From the NCBI GenBank assembly GCA_022709695.1, contig JAKLII010000002.1, positions 472,955 to 536,954 of the forward strand: a stretch of 64,000 nt of DNA. Direction: 5' to 3'. The stretch is from Bacteroidota bacterium (lineage in GTDB: Bacteria > Bacteroidota > Bacteroidia > Bacteroidales > SKPS01). The position numbers were made by a program, and so were the translations under genes. Of this stretch, positions 9,115-17,700 are shown piece by piece; position 1 is the stretch's first letter; every line of letters begins with the position of its first letter. Under the pieces are notes generated by a model that worked only from the letters and a program-made list of their open reading frames with translations, did no database searches and was not told where the DNA came from.

Positions 9115-9365
9115 AATTTTTAGCTCCGTAGGAGCGTACTCTTTGTAGCAACGACGGGCATCCCCACCAAACCAAAAGCTCCGTAGGAGCGAAACATCGG
9201 TAGTGGATTGAACAGCAGTAGCCCCGGATCGCATCCGGGGAAACAATGCGCCCCCGCCGCCCTACAACCCACGAAGTGGGTTGAATAAGATTAGCCCCGG
9301 ATCGCATACGGGTGAAACAAGCGCCCCAACAACCAAAGAGGGCGTCTCAAAAGAGACACCCTCCT
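9115..9365. repeat. Mosaic of REP-like short palindromes
   Basis: A series of separate perfect or near-perfect hairpins: GCTCCGTAGGAGC at 9123-9135 and again at 9178-9190; CCCCGGATCGCATCCGGGG at 9222-9240; AACCCACGAAGTGGGTT at 9266-9282; a degenerate CCCCGGATCGCATACGGG at 9295-9312; and GAGGGCGTCTC paired with GAGACACCCTC at 9338-9363. No open frame crossing it looks like a real protein. A decayed relative of the right-hand part lies at 10993-11095 in the same orientation. Confidence 0.8.
9338..9363. terminator. Hairpin, possible bidirectional terminator
   Basis: Two 11-base arms pair with one G-T/G-U position around an AAAA loop. It lies between a rightward peptidase and a leftward lipocalin gene, where a terminator is expected. 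No strong T-tract follows, so termination is only inferred. It is also the last palindrome of the mosaic repeat. Confidence 0.4.
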
Positions 9366-9469
9366 ATTATCTCCACGGATGCATGGCCGCGAAGCAGCGT
9401 AGCTTGCCGTAAGGTTATATCTGTGATAGTAATGCCCGCAGGGCAGGCAAAACCTGACCGGGGATAACC

Positions 9470-10006
9470 TTATTGCTGTTTATTATGTTCAATCCACAAA
9501 AGGTCTGAGGTATTGTATCCAAAATCCTCAGCAATCTTTAAATATTTGGTTTTTATCTCATCAGGTATATTGGGTTCTCTGGATAAAATCCACAGATACT
9601 TAAAACTTGCTCCGGCAACCAAAACGTATTTATAATCAGAGTCAATTGCTATTACATTATAACCTGAATAAAAAGGACCAAAAAAAGATACCTTAAGCTT
9701 CCCGATCGTATCAGCTCCGACAAATTTAGCTTTTCCAACCGCCTGTTCCCATTCTCTCTTTTTTACATTATATCCTTTATTCAATACTTTAATGGTACCA
9801 TTAGTATTTAAAGAATATTCGGCAGTTGTATTGTTCAGATCTCTTTCATATTTAAAATCAATCCGGGCAATTTCAAACCATTTGCCAAGATACTTACCTT
9901 TTTCGAAAGGTTGTACCGCTGTTACCCCTTTGGGTATGGTTGAACAAGAATTAAATCCAATCATAATAACAATATTGAAAAATAATAATAATTTTCCGGT
10001 TCTCAT
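9470..10006 (-). CDS. Lipocalin family lipoprotein (Blc-like)
   Basis: 178 residues from the ATG at 10004-10006. This start gives a lipoprotein signal ending in the lipobox I-G-F-N-S-C (Cys21). The mature protein begins with the lipocalin signature Y-L-G-K-W-F-E-I-A-R and a Y-x-x-x-x-x-G-x-I-x-V-x-N motif. Near the end, Y-K-Y-V-L-V-A-G-A and L-W-I-L-S-R match conserved blocks of bacterial lipocalins. The family binds fatty acids or lysophospholipids at the outer membrane, often under envelope stress; the ligand here is inferred. The codon use is AT-rich, unlike the peptidase upstream. It is the leftmost of six same-strand single genes. Confidence 0.87.
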   Translation of the reverse strand: MRTGKLLLFFNIVIMIGFNSCSTIPKGVTAVQPFEKGKYLGKWFEIARIDFKYERDLNNTTAEYSLNTNGTIKVLNKGYNVKKREWEQAVGKAKFVGADTIGKLKVSFFGPFYSGYNVIAIDSDYKYVLVAGASFKYLWILSREPNIPDEIKTKYLKIAEDFGYNTSDLLWIEHNKQQ

Positions 10007-10174
10007 TTCATTCGTTGTTTTAAAATCTCTTATTTTCAAATCCCGCATACAACCAATGGCGGAATGTGCCATAGGGAATTTCACAGCCGTGCTGGTATTA
10101 CACATAACGAACCTCTATGTTTGCTGAAACGCCTGATATATGGTTATAGTGTCCCGCTGCCTGCCACAGGCTGG
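10007..10174. other. Spacer with weak attC-like inverted repeat
   Basis: The spacer between two leftward genes contains CATAACGAACCTCTATGTTT (from about 10102) facing ATATATGGTTATAG (10136-10149). The ends can pair as TAAC/GTTA with interrupted stems. It is much less regular than the elements at 12798-12927 and 13611-13745 and may not be functional. Confidence 0.3.
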
Positions 10175-10663
10175 TTACCATGTATACCTTATGCCAAGAG
10201 CAGCACCCCAGCCAAACCCATTATTATATCCGATAAAATCAAACATTGGGCGGGTATCCAAACTTACTATAATCGGGGCACCCGATTTATTAAAATCATA
10301 TTCTATTCCTATCTGGCCTCCTAATCCTATGTTTAAACCCCTGCTTGAAGTGATTTTATCATCCCAGTTATAAAAACCCAATATTGCTCCGGGCCCTATG
10401 TACCAGTTCCAGCCGCCCTTTATATTCCAATCCCACTGATACACGCCTGAGATAAACATATTGCGATAGTGTTTATAACCTCTGAATCCCAAATCGAATT
10501 CCAGGCGATTTGCATCTCCCATACCATGCTGATATGATAACTCAGCTCCATTTGTACTCCCATCCCCTCCAAAGCGAAGTCCCAGGGCATGTGGGTTTAT
10601 CTGGGCCTGGGAAAACAAACTTACTCCAAGAACAAGTGTAAAAATCAATACTGCTTTTTTCAT
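10175..10663 (-). CDS. Small outer-membrane beta-barrel-like protein
   Basis: 162 residues. Residues 1-21 are a signal peptide (M-K-K-A-V-L-I-F-T-L-V-L-G, ending F-S-Q-A-Q). The rest has alternating hydrophobic and polar residues rich in Gly, Trp and Tyr (for example W-D-W-N-I-K-G-G-W-N-W-Y-I-G-P-G) and ends in an aromatic residue (R-Y-T-W), as expected for an eight-stranded outer-membrane barrel. It resembles small OmpW/OmpA-barrel-like hypothetical proteins of Bacteroidota. The function is unknown. A -7-like TACCTTTG is about 200 bases upstream (10868-10875, minus strand). Confidence 0.75.
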   Translation of the reverse strand: MKKAVLIFTLVLGVSLFSQAQINPHALGLRFGGDGSTNGAELSYQHGMGDANRLEFDLGFRGYKHYRNMFISGVYQWDWNIKGGWNWYIGPGAILGFYNWDDKITSSRGLNIGLGGQIGIEYDFNKSGAPIIVSLDTRPMFDFIGYNNGFGWGAALGIRYTW

Positions 10664-11239
10664 AATATCTGTTTTTAAATTTTTTACTCGTATGGTTTTT
10701 CGGTTTTGTTCCGTTATAAACGGTTTTTAGTGTGCACTTACTGGTTTTGCGACATTCATCCACGTAGGTCAGGTACTGTCATCGTATCTCTTCGGTGGTT
10801 CTCTCGTCTGTCCGCTGTAAATCTTTAACGTGTCCATAGCGTTTCAGCATTTCGCCCGTCAATTCAGCACAAAGGTAATAAAAAACCAGATTCAGCAAGT
10901 GCAATCGGAATAGTAAAGGGATTTGAGGGGGCAGGGCGAAGCTTCCGGAAGTGAAGCGATTCGGGATGGAGGCAGCGGGGTTCCGGGAGCGAAGCATGCT
11001 GCCCCCCAACCCACAAGGAGGGTCGAAAGGATTAGCCCCGGATCTCATCCGGGGGAAACATGCGCCCCAACACCCAATGAGGACGTCTCAAATAAATCTC
11101 TTTTCCCTCACGGCAGGAAGACCGCGTAGCTGTTTTACGCAGTCCACTCAAAACTTGAATTTTGAAATTCATCAACAAAATCAACTTGTTGGCAGGAATT
11201 CAAAATACGGCAAGGCCGCATGCCTCTGCATTTGTTTAT
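10664..11239. other. Non-coding spacer with palindromes and a decayed repeat copy
   Basis: It contains CCGTTATAAACGG (10711-10723), a short palindrome next to TGTGCACTTACTGGTTTTGC. A GC-rich part at about 10930-11095 includes GCTTCCGGAAGTGAAGC and CCCCGGATCTCATCCGGGG. The segment at about 10993-11095 aligns with 9266-9350 of the first palindrome mosaic. The leftward frame at 10779-11048 reads into the repeat and is not a credible gene. Confidence 0.55.
10993..11095. repeat. Degenerate second copy of the palindromic repeat
   Basis: It shares with 9266-9350, in the same order and orientation, the blocks AACCCAC, GATTAGCCCCGGAT, ATCCGGG, GAAACA, GCGCCCCAACA and CGTCTCAAA. The two copies are direct repeats bracketing the lipocalin and barrel genes. 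Confidence 0.65.
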
Positions 11240-11875
11240 TTAGTTTGAAATAAAGGGTGACTTTTTAATATATGATTCATTTGAAAGCTGTTTGATGAGA
11301 AAAACCGCCAAATCAGTTGTGCTAATTTTTCTACCAGGGCAATCCGTCAGACTTACTTTGATTGCTCCTGATGTTTCCGATGGTTCGATAAGTGGCAGCC
11401 GTACAATTGTCCAGTCCAGATTGCTTTCTGAAATGATCGAATACTCTCTTTGTTTGTCTGCAATGACAGCAGAGTAACTCAGTTTCATGATTTTGGAGAG
11501 CAATTTTGTTTTAAAACTCTTCCTGTCAAAAGGTGTATCAATGGTTAAGCCGGTGATTACAATATACCTCCTGATATTGAAAGAATTCATTGCCCTGATG
11601 ATATTGGAGCTTGATACACTATGAACAGGCTTTTCACCTTTGGACTGGCCCAGCGCACTAATAACTGCGTTACAACCATCAATGAGGGAAAAAACAGTTT
11701 CATAGTCTGTGACATCCCCTGTTACCTTTTCTATCAAAGGACTGCTGATCTTTAATTTATCCGGGTTACGCAACAATACCTTTATTGTAAAACCTTGATT
11801 TACCAAATGTTTTACTAAAAATTTTCCGGCTTTGCCGGTTCCGCCGATTATGGCGATTTTATTAAACTTTTCCAT
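11240..11875 (-). CDS. NAD(P)H-binding SDR-like reductase/epimerase
   Basis: 211 residues. The N-terminus carries the dinucleotide-binding motif I-I-G-G-T-G-K-A-G-K-F (residues 8-18) after a beta strand. Then come L-L-R-N-P-D-K (the position that usually contacts the NADP phosphate), G-D-V-T-D, and N-A-V-I-S-A-L-G. This is the atypical SDR / NAD(P)H-binding family (NmrA- and BVR-B-like), which includes flavin reductases and nucleotide-sensing regulators. No classical YxxxK catalytic pair is obvious, so the activity is unknown. The gene is AT-rich and separated from its upstream neighbour by a 90-base spacer holding a strong hairpin. Confidence 0.83.
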   Translation of the reverse strand: MEKFNKIAIIGGTGKAGKFLVKHLVNQGFTIKVLLRNPDKLKISSPLIEKVTGDVTDYETVFSLIDGCNAVISALGQSKGEKPVHSVSSSNIIRAMNSFNIRRYIVITGLTIDTPFDRKSFKTKLLSKIMKLSYSAVIADKQREYSIISESNLDWTIVRLPLIEPSETSGAIKVSLTDCPGRKISTTDLAVFLIKQLSNESYIKKSPFISN

Positions 11876-11905
11876 AATTGCATTTTGTCAGGGCTGTATA
11901 ATCCC

Positions 11906-11948
11906 TAAGGCTTCGTGTGGCTTTGTTCCTCAGCCGTACGAAGCCTTA
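11906..11948. other. Strong intercistronic hairpin (attC-like or terminator)
   Basis: TAAGGCTTCGTGTGGCT (11906-11922) pairs with AGCCGTACGAAGCCTTA (11932-11948) at 15 of 17 positions around a 9-base loop, followed by AC. Read on the minus strand it begins GTTAAGGC. It lacks a T-tract in either direction, which argues against a standard terminator. Confidence 0.7.
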
Positions 11949-11965
11949 ACTATCAGAGGCAGGCA

Positions 11966-12739
11966 TTATTTGATTCTTTTCCCGATATAAAACACATAAC
12001 CATAATATGCTTTGTATTTGTAAAATAACTCTGCCTCATATCGCTGATAGGCTATAAATTGTTCTGCGGATCTGTTGCCCTTATATTTTTCCAGAAAAGA
12101 GGCTTGCATTTGTGGTTGCAGAGCATAATAGTCAGTCCAAACAGTTTCAGGTACAACAAAAGTAGCAATCGGAAGATATCCTGTTTTTTGCATTTGTGCA
12201 ACCTTGTTAGATATTGTGTCTATTTCAGGATAGGCTTTTTGCCAAAAATCCTGTATCTCGGCTGGTCGCTCTTCGGTAAACCATGTATTTTCTGTAACAG
12301 CTAAATATCCTCCCTGTTTCAGAAATTTTCGCCAATTGTTTAATCCACGTTCAAATCCAATGTTATAGATTGCACCCTCCGACCAAATCAAGTCAAATTC
12401 TTCCTCTTGAAACGGAAGTTCTTTCATATTGTCCACAATGCCTTTTACTCTATCCTGAAGATTTTTGTTTTGGGCGTTTTTGTTTAATTGGTTGACATAA
12501 TCAGAACATAAGTCAACACCAATGATATCACACGATGTGTTTTGTCCTAATACCATTGTTTGACCGCCTGTTCCGCAACCAATATCGGCAATTTTAGATT
12601 TTTCGGTAAGACCCTCAATAAAACTCAATGCTTTGAGTGTTATATCGGGACTCCCTGGTCCTTGACGATCTGTGTTTGAAAAGTATTCCAGAATAATATT
12701 CAAGTCAAATTCCCAGATTGTTTCTTTTTTATGGTTCAT
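11966..12739 (-). CDS. Class I SAM-dependent methyltransferase
   Basis: 257 residues, no signal peptide. Motif I is [11 protein letters not shown] (about residues 58-68), then G-V-D-L-C (motif II, binding the ribose of SAM), and [10 protein letters not shown] (motif IV). This is the Methyltransf_11/25 type of Rossmann fold. The substrate is not evident; a small molecule is more likely than nucleic acid given the short C-terminal cap rich in Tyr. The gene is AT-rich and flanked on both sides by spacers with long inverted repeats, which suits a mobile single-gene cassette. Confidence 0.87.
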   Translation of the reverse strand: MNHKKETIWEFDLNIILEYFSNTDRQGPGSPDITLKALSFIEGLTEKSKIADIGCGTGGQTMVLGQNTSCDIIGVDLCSDYVNQLNKNAQNKNLQDRVKGIVDNMKELPFQEEEFDLIWSEGAIYNIGFERGLNNWRKFLKQGGYLAVTENTWFTEERPAEIQDFWQKAYPEIDTISNKVAQMQKTGYLPIATFVVPETVWTDYYALQPQMQASFLEKYKGNRSAEQFIAYQRYEAELFYKYKAYYGYVFYIGKRIK

Positions 12740-12797
12740 ATCAGTCTTACTTAGTATTATTCCCTTTTAATTCGAAGGTGTGTTACCTGCTTAATTC

Positions 12798-12927
12798 TAA
12801 CGGCTGGTAAGCTTAAATCTGTTGTGGTCGATTTCGCAGGAATTGTCCGCATGCTCTACCGCTTGATTACTTGCGTCAGTATCCCTCAGTAGATGACACA
12901 TCAATAGTTTAAGCTTGCTGTTATGGG
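12798..12927. other. attC-like long inverted-repeat spacer element
   Basis: Left end TAACGGCTGGTAAGCTTAAA (12798-12817) faces right end TTTAAGCTTGCTGTTATGGG (12908-12927). The arms pair over AAGCTTAAA/TTTAAGCTT and again at TAAC/GTTA with unpaired bases between. Inner segments (TGTTGTGGTC and GATGACACATC) show weaker complementarity. The TAAC...GTTA boundaries and interrupted stems resemble integron attC recombination sites. Confidence 0.55.
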
Positions 12928-12945
12928 TTGTGCAATTCTTCAAAT

Positions 12946-13593
12946 TTATTCCTTATTCTGAAAAATCAATAATTGTAATGAAGCAGGCATATCATGCTCA
13001 TTAAAATTGATTTCTTGTTTTAATAAGCTTAATAATTCAACCATTTGCTTACTGTTTGAATATTCTAAATACAAGTCTGGGCTATGATAATGATAGATTT
13101 TATATTTGCCATGTTTAATAAATTCTACAGCATAGTTCGTACCATCTGATATTTCTTTATCTTTCCAACCCTTAATATCTTCTTGATTGGGCAAATCATA
13201 AATTTTATATTTATTGATTTCATTGAGAAAAATTGGCCATCCGGATTTTGGCACTCTTTTCTCTACAGAGAAAGTGTCTATTTGAATTTCAAAAGGATCA
13301 ATATTTAGTTTCTCTAAATAAAGATATACGAAGCAATTCCAACCTATGTAATTTTTTTTTATAATGATTAATTGACCAAATCTTTTTACTCCAGCTTTGG
13401 ACCAAATACGAATTTCGAGCGAGTCTGAGGAGTTTTCAAGATTGTTTAAATTTAATGAAGCAGAAATTTTCTTTTTATAATATCCAGAATAATAATGTAA
13501 TATTGTATCAGTGCCTTCACTAGAATTCGTAGTTCTATTGAATTGACAACTCAAGAGAGTAAAAGCAAATAATATTACTATATATTTTTTCAT
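12946..13593 (-). CDS. Hypothetical lipoprotein
   Basis: 215 residues from the ATG at 13591-13593. This start is chosen because M-K-K-Y-I-V-I-L-F-A-F-T-L-L-S-C is a clear lipoprotein signal (lipobox T-L-L-S-C, Cys16). An alternative ATG five codons upstream (13608) is possible. The mature protein is rich in Lys, Ile, Tyr and Asn, with no family motif I recognise. It contains G-W-P-I-F-L-N-E-I-N-K-Y and a C-terminal helix with K-Q-E-I. Very AT-rich codon use compared with genes outside the block suggests acquisition by transfer. Function unknown. Confidence 0.65.
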   Translation of the reverse strand: MKKYIVILFAFTLLSCQFNRTTNSSEGTDTILHYYSGYYKKKISASLNLNNLENSSDSLEIRIWSKAGVKRFGQLIIIKKNYIGWNCFVYLYLEKLNIDPFEIQIDTFSVEKRVPKSGWPIFLNEINKYKIYDLPNQEDIKGWKDKEISDGTNYAVEFIKHGKYKIYHYHSPDLYLEYSNSKQMVELLSLLKQEINFNEHDMPASLQLLIFQNKE

Positions 13594-13610
13594 TTTCTTT
13601 CTGTGCATAG

Positions 13611-13745
13611 CCCATAACGTTTGAGGCTAAAAGCTGGCGGGCATTTCGGAGCACTTCTCTGTCAAACTTCGACGAAGTTTATTAGTTGTAATGCCCTTCA
13701 ATTCAGCACTATCCGCCCGCTTGATTTTAGCCTTTGTTTTGTGTT
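13611..13745. other. attC-like three-tier inverted-repeat spacer element
   Basis: Between two leftward lipoprotein/exported genes. Left boundary CCCATAAC at 13611-13618. Outer stem GGCTAAAAGC (13625-13634) pairs with GATTTTAGCC (13723-13732). Second stem GGCGGGC pairs with CCGCCCGC (13713-13720). Central perfect hairpin AAACTTCGACGAAGTTT at 13664-13680. Such nested, imperfect stems with a TAAC-type boundary are the hallmark of attC sites. Confidence 0.6.
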
Positions 13746-13766
13746 CGTGCATTTTTTCTATCATCA

Positions 13767-14378
13767 TTATCTGTTTTTATTCCTTTTCCCTTTGTTTTTC
13801 TTATGAACTTCAATACCATCAATGTATCTTATTGGAGCAACATTATCATCAGCAAGGAGAAAAAACCATTTTGAAAGAGTATTATCAGGATTATCTTCTA
13901 TTGGTAATCCTCGCATGACAAAACAAAATTTTTGTCCTTTATAACTTATTTCAACAAAATGAATAGCATCATGTCTAATATTTATACTCTGATAAGTTGG
14001 AATTACGGTAATGGTATCAATTCTATTCATAAAAAAGAAGTCAATAATTGAGTCATTTACCAATATTTTAAATTCTTGTTGTCCTAAACCATACAATCCA
14101 TCTCCATTATGGAATGGTATTTTTAATTGGTAACAAATACCTTGGTTCTTCCAGATTACTTTACCGTATCCGTTAAACGATCCAGTGCTAAGCCAATGAC
14201 TATAAATCAGAATTGTGTCTATTCCAGTTTTTTGCAAACTATCTCTTATTTCTATGATTCGTTTGTCAACTGGATGATTAGATTGCTCATTACCGCAGGT
14301 ATTTACTTGTCCATATGTTTGCACTGAAATTAAAATTAAGAATCCTAAAATCAACTTATAAGATTTACTTTTCATCAT
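13767..14378 (-). CDS. Hypothetical exported protein
   Basis: 203 residues from the ATG pair at 14373-14378, which gives a signal peptide (L-I-L-G-F-L-I-L-I-S-V-Q-T-Y-G-Q). The frame is open a little further upstream, but without a signal at its start. The mature part contains W-L-S-T-G-S-F-N-G-Y-G-K-V-I-W-K and F-C-F-V-M-R-G-L-P, and a Lys/Arg/Asn-rich end. I do not recognise a family. The gene is AT-rich. It is preceded by about 330 bases without a gene and followed by the attC-like element at 13611-13745. Confidence 0.6.
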   Translation of the reverse strand: MMKSKSYKLILGFLILISVQTYGQVNTCGNEQSNHPVDKRIIEIRDSLQKTGIDTILIYSHWLSTGSFNGYGKVIWKNQGICYQLKIPFHNGDGLYGLGQQEFKILVNDSIIDFFFMNRIDTITVIPTYQSINIRHDAIHFVEISYKGQKFCFVMRGLPIEDNPDNTLSKWFFLLADDNVAPIRYIDGIEVHKKNKGKRNKNR

Positions 14379-14709
14379 AACATTACTTAATTCTTGCAAT
14401 ATTGTTCTTGCATGACACACAACTCACTTATAGAACCGGTATTTCCGTATATACATAAAACCTTTGGTATGTATTGTCCAGAAAAGGGCCGTTTTTATTC
14501 GTGTGCATAGGCGATTAGGTTGGTTTAGCCCCTCAAAGATAGGTACTTTTACAAATGATCGAACGGTGAGCAATTTTTTTATGCTGTGGTCCGATACGCG
14601 GGTACGGATCATATCGGTACAAATCCGTAAGATCCGATTTATCCGTGTGCCCTTGGGGTTCATCTACCGAGTCCCAAACCGATCATTTCTCATTTTTAAT
14701 TTCTAATTT
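14379..14709. other. Gene-free spacer with short words and a small palindrome
   Basis: About 330 bases with no credible gene. It holds ATACATA...TATGTAT around 14451-14475, repeated ATCCG/CGGAT words at 14595-14645, and a tract of TTTCTAATTTCTAATTTTTA near 14690-14725 that belongs to the dispersed AT-rich word family. Confidence 0.45.
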
Positions 14710-17700
14710 CTAATTTTTAATTAAAATCCTCTTCCCTTCCGAGTGTGACGCGAATTCAGGGGCGTACATGCACTGGATGGTGGTGATGCCGTTGGAGAAA
14801 TCGCCGGTGTGGGTGGCGCGGAGGCGGTACTCGAACACATAGGTTCCCTTGCGGAGGTAGTCGAAGAAGAAGTTGACGGCGGCATCGCGCGGACTTTCGT
14901 AATACCCCAGCCCCTGCTGCCAGCGGTACCCCGAGAGGGTGGTTTCGGGCTCCAGCGCCGAGGCGCGCATGTCCTTCATGTGCACGTACTCCATGTCGCG
15001 GTCGGCCCGCAGCTCGATGCGTACCACGATACGGTCGCCCACCTGCAAGGCGGTGGTGTCGGTAACCGGGCGCATCACGGTGCCCTTGGCGGTTTTCTCC
15101 TCCACAAACAGCTGCTTCTTCAGTGCCAGCGGGGTGGCCTGCCCGGTGATCTTGTCGAGCTGCTCGAAATATTGCCAGTACACCGCCCCCCAGGAGGCCC
15201 CCTCGTTGAAGGTGGTAACCTGCACGTCAGCCATTTTCGGGGTCACCTCGCTCCCGCTCCACGACACCTTGAAATACCCCGTACCCGCTTCGGGGGCATT
15301 GCCCTCCTGGTAGGGATCCACCGTTTTCTTTCCCACGCGGATCTCTGCAGGTTTTCCCTGCGCCAGCAGGTTGCTGCCCCGCATCAGCAGGGCAAAGCAG
15401 GCCTCGGTGGTGGCTTTGGTGGTCTTCCAGTCGGTGGTCTGCTTCTGTTTCAGCAGCCAGATTTTCATCTGCTCCACTGCGTCGCGGTCGCCGGCCACCT
15501 GGTCGAATACCTCGATCATCAGCGCCTGCCGTTCGATAGGCGCCTCGTACCAGTAGTATCCGGCATTTCCTGCCCAGTACATCCCCATCTCCTCCTTATG
15601 AAGGCTCCGCTCCTTAAGCGATTTCACGATATCTGCGGCAGCCGCCCCTTCGTTCAGCGATTTCATGGCCAGGGCCAGGTATCCCTGCATCATGATATCC
15701 TGGGTGGTCCAGTACTGCAGGGCCTGTTTCTTCAGCCAGTTCCATGCTTCGCTGGTAGATTTCCGGAGCGGGTACTGGCTTTCGAACCCGGCACGCAGGT
15801 ACAGGTACTGGATGATCAGCTGGTTCAGATGATTCTTCTCCAGATCGGCCGGTTTCAGTTTGTAATTTTTCTTCAGATCGTTGAAATATTCTTCCATCCG
15901 TTGATCCAGGTAGTACACTGCTTGAGAGGTAATGGCTTCAAGTTCAGGCTCCTGCTGAAGGCTGATCACCCCGGCACTCTGCAACCGGTACACGCCAATG
16001 ACAATATGCTGGGTGATGTACCAGCTGTCGGGACCCCCTTTGAACCAGGGCCATCCGCCGTTTTCGGTCTGCTGCTCCTGCAACTTCATCAGGATCGTTT
16101 GTTTTTCGCCGGCCATCCGGTTGAGGTCGAACAGCAGTGCCACCCGCTGTTTGCGGTCGGTTTCGGAGGCTCCCTCCATCAGCCAGGGGGTCTCTTCGAG
16201 CAGCAGCCCCTTCAGCTCCTGGTTCTTCTCCAGATTGGAGCGCAGGGCATCGGGCGAGAGGGTTTTCCAGCTGTCGAACACCGCTTTGATCTGCTGACTG
16301 GAGTTGGCAATATAGCCGGCCATGGCGTTGGCAAAATAGCGGCTGAAGAGCTGTTCGGAGCATTCGTAGGGGAATTCCATCAGGTACGGGAGCGCCTGGA
16401 TAGCATACCAGGCGGGGTTGGAGGTGTACTCGAGGGTGAGTTTGTGGTGTTTGAGAGTGCGCGAGTTCCCCGAGGCCGCGAGTTTTTCGAAAGTAAACTC
16501 CCGGGTCTGCGCACCGTTCACTGGCATAGGCATCGTTTCGGTTACCAGCATCCGGTTGGTGAGCACCGGGATCGTCATCTCCTCGCCGTCGGAGAAGCTC
16601 CCCGAGGTGGCAGTAACCCGATAGGTAATGGCTCCGGCCCCTTCGGGAATGGTGATATCCCATTGCACCACCCCGCTCTGTCCGGGAGCTACGGAAACCT
16701 GTTTCACAGGTTCGAGGTTTCTGCATAGGGCATCCATACCGGCACCCGTAAGTCCGCTGCTGAGTTTCAGGGTAACACTGCACACCTGTTCCTGCTGCGA
16801 GAGGTTGGTAACTTTGGCCGTGAAGGTCATCTGATCCTGTTCACGGAAAAAGCGGGGGGCGTTGGGCACCACCATCAGTTCTTTCCGGGTAACCAGCTGT
16901 TTCTCCAGCGTTCCGATGCGCAGGTCGGGGGTGTGGGCCAGGCACATCAGCTTCCAGGCCGTGAGTGACTCGGGTACCTTGTAACTGAACACCACGTTTC
17001 CTTCGGCATCGGTCATGAGCTGGGGGAAGAAGAAGGCGGTTTCGCTGAAGTTGGTACGCGGGGGAGCGGCTGCCGGGCTGGATTTTGCTTCTTCGACATC
17101 AGGAAGATCCTCCACAGACAAACTGTCGGCGATGGCTCCTTCCTTCCTGACTTTAAAGTTACCATTGGTTTCTTCGGTAACGGCATAGTCACCCCTCATG
17201 TCCAGGGCAGCCTCCTCCAATTCAACCCCTTTGCTGAACGCCCCCCTAAGAAAGCCCCTGCCCCTTCCGCTGCCAGCATGGAGGTAACCATACCAGTTCA
17301 GCCTGTCGTACTGCTGGTTGCGGTATTTGTAGTTCGTGCGGGGCGCAAACGACAGATAGGTTCCGCCGGTATGTCCAAATGCCTGGTGGTTCCACTGCAG
17401 GTAGCGACCGTTCTGCTCATACAGCCAGAACTGCCAGCTATTGGATGCAAAGGCATCGAGGGAGGCATCGTACATACCGGCAAGGAGTTCTGCCATCACT
17501 TTATCGCCCGTATGACCTATGATGGTAACCCTGTACTCCTCCTGCTCACCCGGCTGCAGTTTATCCCTGAAGGTGGCAAACCGGATATCGAGGGTTTTGT
17601 TTGAGAAGGGAACCTGCAGGAAGGAGGTATGGGTATAGGGGCGGTTGTTGTACACCATGGCCAGGTGAAATGCAACGCCACCGCGGTGTTCCCCGAGTAC

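Noticed and set aside
10779-11048. A leftward 89-codon frame ending in a charged helical stretch
   Set aside because: Part of it lies in the decayed palindromic repeat, and the remainder matches no family I recognise; it is at most a gene remnant.
14809-16728. A 639-codon rightward open frame
   Set aside because: It is antisense to the alpha-2-macroglobulin gene and exists only because of that gene's codon composition; it has no family motif and runs against the thioester region of a clearly real protein.
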